64,000 nt of DNA from Tanypteryx hageni. Its lineage: Eukaryota; Arthropoda; Insecta; Odonata; Petaluridae. The stretch spans positions 75,875,533 through 75,939,532 of the forward strand of contig CM054120.1 in the NCBI GenBank assembly GCA_028673005.1, given 5' to 3'. A program made the translations under genes and the position numbers. This document shows positions 57,954-64,000 of the stretch, piece after piece (position 1 is the stretch's first letter; each line of letters starts with the position of its first letter). The notes beneath the pieces are model-generated. The model was not told the DNA's origin. It saw only the letters and a program-made list of their open reading frames with translations, and did not search any database.

Positions 57954-59925
57954 GGAAGAAGACATTCAAGAGGAATTCAGCCGCAACTGCATAGCACATG
58001 AGCAGAGCCGTCGGAATGAGGGAGAGTGGGAAAAAAACATTTAATATAGTTGGATTTAATCATACCGAGAATGCTGTATCCTGGGTTCCCTCGTTGTTCT
58101 CCTCTCAGCCGCTTCGCCTCAAACGCGCCGGTGACGAAGACCAATCGAAGAGTTGCGGATCTGGAATAATACGAAAGAAGCGTCAAATGCTTTATTTTTC
58201 GCAAGCAACTATGGGTGGGAACGGTGAGATTTCGAGAGAGAAAACGACTGTAAAAGAGGCGGGATTAGGATCCAGTTGTTTAATATTCCTCGAGTGTTGT
58301 CACAAAGCTACCATGACGTGTCGTTTGCAGTCTATTTCGAGTGAGGATTGTTTGGAATGTTTGTATCCGATTTTGTGATTTGGAACATCGTGTTTCGACA
58401 GCGGGAGGCTTAGTGTTTGTACTTGTTCCGGAAAATATGTATTGAAAAAAAGTGAAAGTTGCAAGAATTCAAAATAAAAATGGACAATACCGGTTGAACG
58501 CGCCAGAAAAATGCAACACGTAAAAAGTTCCCAATTAAGCCTTAAATTCGTAAAACCCCGCATTCACAGAGCAGCATATTTGGATCGATGCAATATTTAT
58601 TTGAGTAATTTTTGTGGCATAATATAATGATAATGTTTTCCAATTTGTCGCTCTGGAGTTGTTTTTGTAGACGAGCCATTTTTCCGGCCCCTAATTGAAG
58701 GGAAATGCACAAGAGGCGGTTATGAAGGATATATTGGCGCTGTGGGAATTCGAGATGCGGTAACAGGGTTAATGATCAAATGACCTGCGAAGCAGTTGAG
58801 CGCGCCAAAATCCAGGCGGCGCTTTCCCGACGATGATTACATTCATATCATCCAGATGAATCGGTATTGTCGCAGCTGGAACTCTACCCACTTCAGCCTT
58901 TAATTTTCTCTCTTCCCGGCCAACAAAATAAGCCAGCCATACAAACATCTCTGATATTGCCGGGAAAGTAATCAGAGGCTGCCGATTCGCCTTAGAGAGA
59001 TCCCCTCACACTCGGTAGATGCTGCTCACTGGTTCCTTTCATCTTTCTCTCGACTGAGTGGGTTGGGGCAGAGCCCTGCACTAAAGAGGAGCACCAACTG
59101 CGATAACATCGGCAAATGCTGGTTGGCGGTATATGTCTCAGAGCAGGATTCTCAGTGGTGTTTCCTCAACTTTAAAATTGCGAGCTTATTGATTTTTTAG
59201 GAAGCTGTAAAGAAAGCAACACGTACGTTTACAGTACCCGCATGTTTTCCCTGGACACCAAAATACCTTTGGTGCTCTTTGTTAAGAGTAGGTTAATGCC
59301 GGCACCGGGTTTCTCTCCTTTCTTGTTTGTGTGTTCGGTGTGGAAGGAATTATGGCTATAATAAATAGTAACCAACAACAACAACAGCCGCCAAAACGCC
59401 TCGCCCCGCGCCTGAATACGCTGTGTTACCATCCGCGTCTTGCTCTAATTTTATCGCCGTACGTTTGTATATTACTCCGTATTTCACCGGATATGTGGAT
59501 GAAATCGGAGGGTGCTGCGCGCCAAATTATCCTTACAATAACCCTTGCAAGGCTGATCCTCATATATCCTAGATATTCTTAGGGTAAAATGGATTTCAAC
59601 ATCAGCGGTATTAAACCCCTAGTACGAATACCCCTGGGGTGTGTGATGTGTTTTTAATGGGCACCTGTAAATATTATTTCCGATGCATTGTTCTCCTCCC
59701 TTCATAGTTAATGCTTAACCTCCGGCATTTTCGGAAATCTTCAAGGATTCGGATGTTGTAAGCGGTTTTTCCTATGAAAGATTATACACGAAATTATGTT
59801 GAATACTTTATTGTGTTCCTTCAAAATAGGGTTTAACTGTATATAGACATTAACAAATTTTATTTTAGTCCTAAGGCTAGCTCGATAATTCTCTTTTGAA
59901 TTAAAATTGCTTTAATTTAACTTTT
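57954..59925. other. Unassigned stretch
   Basis: Frames up to 126 codons (57998-58378) have no recognised domain and no splice or start support. Confidence 0.3.
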
Positions 59926-59930
59926 GAGAA

Positions 59931-59993
59931 GTAAAATAAAGAAAGGGAACAACTCTTATGCTGTAAGTTAGTTTTTTCCTTTCTTTATTTTAC
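59931..59993. repeat. Inverted repeat, 16-base arms
   Basis: GTAAAATAAAGAAAGG (59931-59946) and CCTTTCTTTATTTTAC (59978-59993) are exact inverted complements around a 31-base loop. Confidence 0.9.
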
Positions 59994-60464
59994 CTTCGTC
60001 GTAATCTCCACCTATTATCAATGTTTGAGAAATGGCTATCGATCGTTTGATCAACTAGGACAACATTTTAAAAGCAGACAAATATCATTTAAAAAAATTG
60101 ATTATTTGCTCAGTTAGTATCTTATAATTACAATCAGGGTTCAAATGTAAAATACCAGGGGATATGCGATTTAAAAAAAAATGCACAGGTTCTCAATGAG
60201 AGGGTGAAAACTTCCACTCCACTTCTCTCTGGCTGAATTCCATATTACGCGTTTTGCCTTCGTTTCCGCGCCTTCCAATATAAATGGAGAATTCCAATTA
60301 TTCCCGAAAAAAAAGAATCGTTTCCTGTCGCGCGATTCTGCCACGATCACCGAAACGGAAAACGACGCAAAAATCCTTCGCGTCTCGTCATTGTTGACAG
60401 CGACCTCGTGAATCGCGAATCATTCACTCGACACCGATATTTCATTTGAGTTTTTGGTTAGAAT

Positions 60465-60560
60465 TATTCTCCCCTGCCTCTTCTCTGGCGCTCTCTTCCC
60501 CATCCCACTTAACGTCCTTCCTTTCCGTTCGCTCTCTTTCCCCGTTTCACATTTGCCGGC
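60465..60560 (+). promoter_or_regulatory. Pyrimidine-rich block upstream of proximal exon
   Basis: CTCTGGCGCTCTCTTCCCC-like DNA about 200-290 bases before the predicted start at 60751. Its regulatory role is inferred from position and from a similar block before the distal exon. Confidence 0.3.
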
Positions 60561-60739
60561 GTGTAGCTATTCCCTCGATTGCCTCCATAAATGTCCAGCG
60601 GTCTGGAATATCGGGCGCTGATTTTACGGCGGCCTTGGCACTTTGTTAGTACCGCTTCCCGAGTGCTCATTGTTCATGGCGCTGTATCCCTGCCTTACTT
60701 AACGTTCGCCGTAAATTACATCCCCTAAACTCGGAGTAA

Positions 60740-60754
60740 ATGCCAAGAAAATGA
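60740..60754 (+). promoter_or_regulatory. Minimal upstream ORF overlapping the start codon
   Basis: ATG CCA AGA AAA TGA, whose TGA overlaps the ATG of the proximal exon in the arrangement AAAATGAGC. Such termination-reinitiation overlaps can lower or tune translation. It matters only if the proximal exon is real. Confidence 0.4.
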
Positions 60755-60769
60755 GCGGCCTCTCTTTCG
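60751..60769 (+). CDS. Proximal alternative first coding exon (MSGLSF)
   Basis: A 19-base coding exon, ATG AGC GGC CTC TCT TTC G, ends at a near-perfect donor (G|GTGAGTATG) at 60769/60770. It encodes six residues plus one base, so it exits in phase 1 exactly like the exon at 6028-6238. Joining it to 62234 gives M-S-G-L-S-F-G-S-G-E. An in-frame TAA lies upstream at 60712-60714. A short upstream ORF, ATG CCA AGA AAA TGA (60740-60754), overlaps the start codon and could act on translation. The sequence before it (60465-60560) is pyrimidine-rich, as before the distal exon. This would be an alternative promoter for the same gene, only 1.46 kb before the shared exon. It is too short for statistical support, so transcript data would decide. 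Confidence 0.5.
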
Positions 60770-62138
60770 GTGAGTATGTCATTTGTGTCCGCTTTGGTTG
60801 CTTCTCCTTTCCCAAGTAAATTTCATGATTATGATTTTCGTTGCTGGAATGGGTCTTGTCGATCTTTTGCCGTGTTTACTTGCTTCGGGAATTGTATAAA
60901 AACGGTGATGCGTCGATTCGTATTACGAACAAAATAAACAGTCCAGGTTAATGTTTCAGTTAATTCTGCTTATTTAAGTAAAACAGCTCTCGCGTTCACA
61001 TTTTATACGGACGAGTGCTAGTTAATTTAGGCATAAATGCCGTTTGTTTGAATGCAGAGAGGCGTGATATAATCGCTGTTTTTGCGGGGCATGGAATATA
61101 TCAATATACGGATAAACCGACTTTCATACGTGCTCGTGTGTTACGGAAACGTACGTATGTATTCAAGCGTACTCGGGTGTTTTCCCATGCGTAATTGATG
61201 CCCCGTTTCATTGGTTATTCCGTGAAATGTGTAATTTGGTCAAGGCAAACGTCATTTTTTTAGTTTTTCTGCGATATTCATGCGATATGCACGACGCAGC
61301 GCCGAAATTAGTTAGCGTTCGAAAAAGGGCGATAGTAAAAAATGTTATTCTGCTTCATGAAGTCAGATTTCGTATTTCTTCGAATCGTTCTGTTCGCTTG
61401 ACTAGATTATTAGGATTTAATATAAATAGCTTCCGCAGTTATTTAGGCCAACTAGAGATTGAGAGACTTATTACTTCTGTAATTTAATTGCATCGATCCG
61501 AATCGCGAATTTTGCCTTTCTTTGTTAAATATTAATTAAGAATAAATGATATTTATATTATAAACAAACTCGTGTGCTTTTAGCTTTATAGAACAAAACG
61601 TTGCTTATCGCAAATACTGAACATATTTTGGTTTTACTGTCTCAATTTAATGGATTGCTAAAATGTGAACTTAACTAAAAAGAACAAATTCCGTTTAATT
61701 TTCACAATTCGCTATTCATATATAAATAAATTGATCTGAAATGAAAGCGGTAGTAGTTGCATTGCGGAAATCCTCCGCCAGGATTCGAGCCCAGGCGGGA
61801 GGGCAGTACTCAAGCCAATCCGCCACCGCTCATTAATTTCTTTGATATACGTCAACATTCCAGACTAAGCACTTAAGTATACAAAAATTGAAAAATTAAG
61901 TACTAGTCATAGGTACCTCCAATAGGCATTAAGATTAAGAAGAAATGGAGTTTGGAGTTCGAAATTTGTAGCACGGCGCTCGAATTCTGTAAACGAAATA
62001 AAGGTATTACACCCGCTATTGTTGTGGTTTGCGATTTCCTTACGGGAAAAAGATTTATGCCAAACCATTTTTAAAAAAATTGACGTATAAGTTATCAATT
62101 TGGCAAAATTTGAACCTCCTCTCTCTCATACCCTCTCT
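60770..62138 (+). other. Putative proximal intron sequence
   Basis: AT-rich, with a tRNA-like fragment at 61768-61835 and no other recognised feature. Confidence 0.4.
61768..61835 (-). repeat. tRNA-like / SINE-head fragment
   Basis: On the minus strand GGTGGCGGATTGG (A-box-like) and GGCTCGAATCCTGG (B-box-like) are about 30 bases apart. The acceptor and anticodon arms do not form clearly. Probably a tRNA-derived SINE head rather than a functional tRNA. Confidence 0.35.
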
Positions 62139-62206
62139 AAATGTAAGAATGGACCTTCTGGTCTAAATTTCGCCCGAATAAAGACGATTATCTATCTATC
62201 TATCTA
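62139..62206 (+). repeat. LINE 3' tail with (TATC)n, next to exon
   Basis: ATGTAAGAATGGACCTTCTG, then GTCTAAATTTCGCCCGAATA, AAGACGATTA and (TCTA)n. Same family as 42331-42400. It ends 27 bases before the exon at 62234, and the pyrimidine tract of the acceptor begins straight after it. Confidence 0.65.
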
Positions 62207-62233
62207 AATCTGTCTTTCCTTTTCTCGTTTCAG

Positions 62234-62313
62234 GCTCCGGGGAGACGTCGAATCTGGCACGCATGCGCAATTCTGCTCTCGGCCAATCCGAGCCATCCCT
62301 CTCAGCTAGCGTG
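62234..62313 (+). CDS. Shared internal coding exon of the same gene
   Basis: An 80-base exon with a strong polypyrimidine tract and acceptor (TTTCTCGTTTCAG|GC) and a consensus donor (GTG|GTGAGTG) at 62313/62314. Entered in phase 1 it is fully open and exits in phase 0. It encodes a Ser/Arg/Asn-rich peptide containing NLARMRNSALGQSEPSLSAS. Such a short, polar, Ser-rich segment is typical of a disordered region of a signalling or cytoskeletal protein, but I cannot assign a family. Both predicted first exons (6028-6238 and 60751-60769) can splice to it without breaking frame. The acceptor lies 27 bases after a LINE 3' tail with a (TATC)n run (62139-62206), so a transposon end abuts the splicing signals. 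No further exon is evident before the window ends. Confidence 0.65.
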
Positions 62314-63216
62314 GTGAGTGTTTGATAATTGCCTAATTATTTCTTAACCATAATGTCTAAAACAACCTTGCCCATAACCCCAATGGAGGTAACTGCTGCT
62401 CTGGTTCACACACGTTTCACGGTATCGAGTCTTTGAACTCCTGCGATATTTTCCGCGGGAGTCTTTGTGTTCGACGACTCAAACTCCGCGTTATGGAGCA
62501 ACGCAACAAGAAAATGACGAAGAATGAAATGCTCCCATATATTTTGCAGTGCGACCAAAATAAGAGCGGTTAATCTTATAAGAAATATTATTATTTTGTG
62601 GTTTAAGCGCCACATGAATATGTAGCGTGATTATTGATTAAGCTTCATCCATGTTTTTAGCTATTGTTAAAAAAAAGTTTACTCCGGGTGAAATTCAAGG
62701 TATTTTTTCAAATCGGTATTTTTTTAGTCGGTAATATAGACGATCTCTAGGTGTATTTTAAATCGGCTATCATAAAAAACGATTAATGCGTTTATTAAAA
62801 TGATTAATTCTTGTTTATAAATATTAAATTTTTGAAAAATGGGTATTTAAAATCTCCATTTCCATGAGGACTAAAATGGCCGTGCATAAATTTTGCACGA
62901 AAAAAAAACATTTCAAGGCTTCTATTATATTATTGCTAAAGACATTCTTACGTAGAGGTACGCGAAAGCAATATTTTATTCCAACACTTCTTTTTAGGTA
63001 AAAACGTTTTACAACGGGTTTTTATGTAATTGCAACCTTTCGTCCCGAAACCATGTATTTTTGGTGAAGGAAAAATAAATGTAATCCAAAAAGTTTCCCG
63101 TGACCTTTAGAAACTCTTGGCTAACCCTTAAGTGTACGCTTGCTCTGGTAGAATACTGCCGGTTTAAAATACCCATCTTGTTGCATGCCTTTACGCCAAT
63201 CCAAACAGGTGAAGAC
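62314..63216 (+). other. Intron sequence, unassigned
   Basis: AT-rich. TTCTTTTTAG|GTAAAAA at about 62988-63004 looks like an acceptor joined to a weak donor, but no exon is evident. Confidence 0.35.
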
Positions 63217-63678
63217 CAGTGCTGTAGTCGTAAATAAAGCAGAGGGTATACCGTTTACGGAAGTAAAACTTTGAGGGGGAGGGGAGAGGGTCGTACCCAG
63301 TTTTTTAAGTGCAATGAGCTTAATTTGAATTTCTTTGAAAATTTTACTTCAGTTATATTTAGCGATGTATATAAAAAATTCAAAAATAATAAGAACAGTA
63401 TTTATTTTCAATCTGATCGAAACAAAAGTAGTATTAGAATATTGTTGTTAAATCTCTTCACTGGCCGCATATTTTCAAGAATTTTGGATGCAGTTTCAAT
63501 ATTTGGGGCCACGAAAAAAGGAGGAATTATCTGTTTTTTTTCAATCAACCTGTATAATTTCTCATAAGGCCAGGGTATACGCTATACATTCGAAAAAAGC
63601 AAAGGGAATACCCTATTCATTCGAAAAAAGCTAAGAGTATACGCCGTATACCACCCTATACCCTCCACTACAGCACCG
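63217..63678. mobile_element. hAT element, 462 bp
   Basis: An exact 8-bp duplication GTGAAGAC (63209-63216, 63679-63686) with ends CAGTGCTGTAGTCG and, inverted, CGGTGCTGTAGTGG. Subterminal GGGTATAC motifs repeat on both sides (GAGGGTATACCG left; GGGTATACGC and GTATACCACCC right). The frame at 63271-63567 has no recognisable domain. Confidence 0.88.
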
Positions 63679-63686
63679 GTGAAGAC

Positions 63687-64000
63687 GGCGTAGACGCATA
63701 CGGTTCCCTCTTTTACCCTCGGGAAGTAATTCCATTTGTCGTGCCAATCTTATCCTTCTAAATATATTTTGTCCGTCGGGGTGGTAGGAGTCAGAGGAGG
63801 AAACGGCGAATTTTCTCGGCGGCGCGAAAATCTAATAAAACAATGTCTATTTCTTCCGTCGACACTCAAGAGACCACCCACATCTTTCGAGTTCCCTTTC
63901 ACAAGGATGTACCCAAGGGGAGGGGGTCCGGACCCTCCCCCCCCCTCCGGTGTACAGACATTTGTGGAATCTGCGATAACCACGTTACGAACTTGCTACG
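63687..64000. other. Unassigned stretch at window end
   Basis: Open on the minus strand from 63983 to 63750 but G/P-rich and unrecognised. Confidence 0.3.

Larger units (their letters stand above)
6239..62233 (+). other. Putative ~56 kb intron
   Basis: This is inferred from the matching phases of the donor at 6239 and the acceptor at 62233. No other convincing host exon was found inside except the alternative first exon at 60751. The interval is filled with degenerate transposons and unassigned AT-rich DNA, as in long arthropod introns. I looked for zero-length recursive splice sites (pyrimidine tract, CAG, GTRAGT) and found none that is convincing. Confidence 0.45.

Noticed and set aside
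61768..61835. Functional tRNA gene on the minus strand
   Set aside because: The A and B boxes are close together and the cloverleaf arms do not form; kept only as a tRNA-like repeat.
62985..63004. Possible ratchet site TTCTTTTTAG|GTAAAAA
   Set aside because: The donor half is poor and there is no supporting context.
1..64000. CRISPR arrays, rRNA genes, bacterial operons or integrated viral genes
   Set aside because: None seen. All recognisable foreign coding remnants belong to transposons and retrotransposons.

Overview
This window is eukaryotic nuclear DNA, almost certainly from an arthropod and probably an insect. That rests on the mix of transposons and on a very sparse gene with a long intron. 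The transposons are CR1/L2-type LINEs, many hAT, PIF/Harbinger, piggyBac and pogo/Tigger-like elements, and a Penelope-like element with a GIY-YIG domain. There is no bacterial gene organisation, rRNA or CRISPR array. The species cannot be named from sequence alone.

Gene content: the only host coding sequence I can support is part of one plus-strand gene that I do not recognise. A distal first coding exon (6028-6238) and a proximal first coding exon (60751-60769) both end in phase 1 at good splice donors. Both can join the same 80-base exon (62234-62313), which has a strong acceptor and donor. If so, positions 6239-62233 are one roughly 56 kb intron and the gene has two promoters, each preceded by a pyrimidine-rich block. 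The gene continues beyond the right edge.

Layout: 1-5.8 kb is upstream DNA with a Tigger-like MITE, a piggyBac-type MITE (TTAA duplications) and a very short hAT derivative. 5.8-6.24 kb holds the distal first exon. 9.2-10.8 kb has two LINE copies tail to tail. 13.3-15.5 kb has a LINE C-terminus, a piggyBac-type MITE, TA microsatellites and a Harbinger-type element. 16.6-22.7 kb has more LINE fragments and two members of a terminal-inverted-repeat family (ends ACTTTCTCCATAC). 24.5-28.4 kb is a nest of five hAT elements, two of them inserted in LINE sequence. 31-33.9 kb has a third member of that family and a hAT element with a recognisable dead transposase. 34-36 kb is a LINE copy keeping endonuclease and reverse transcriptase remains. 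36.1-37.1 kb is a Penelope-like fragment between inverted repeats. 38.6-39.5 kb is a LINE split by a hAT. 49.7-50.4 kb is a Harbinger element with remnants of both its proteins. 55.1-57.5 kb is a Tigger-like element with a dead piggyBac transposase inside it. 57.5-57.9 and 63.2-63.7 kb are hAT elements. All transposon reading frames are broken.

Most notable: (1) the phase-matched alternative first exons, the proximal one with a four-codon upstream ORF overlapping its start; (2) a 3'-terminal stem-loop in the LINE family whose paired bases differ compensatorily between copies; (3) a dispersed short repeat with a hammerhead-ribozyme-like core; (4) several nested insertions that can be ordered in time from exact target duplications.
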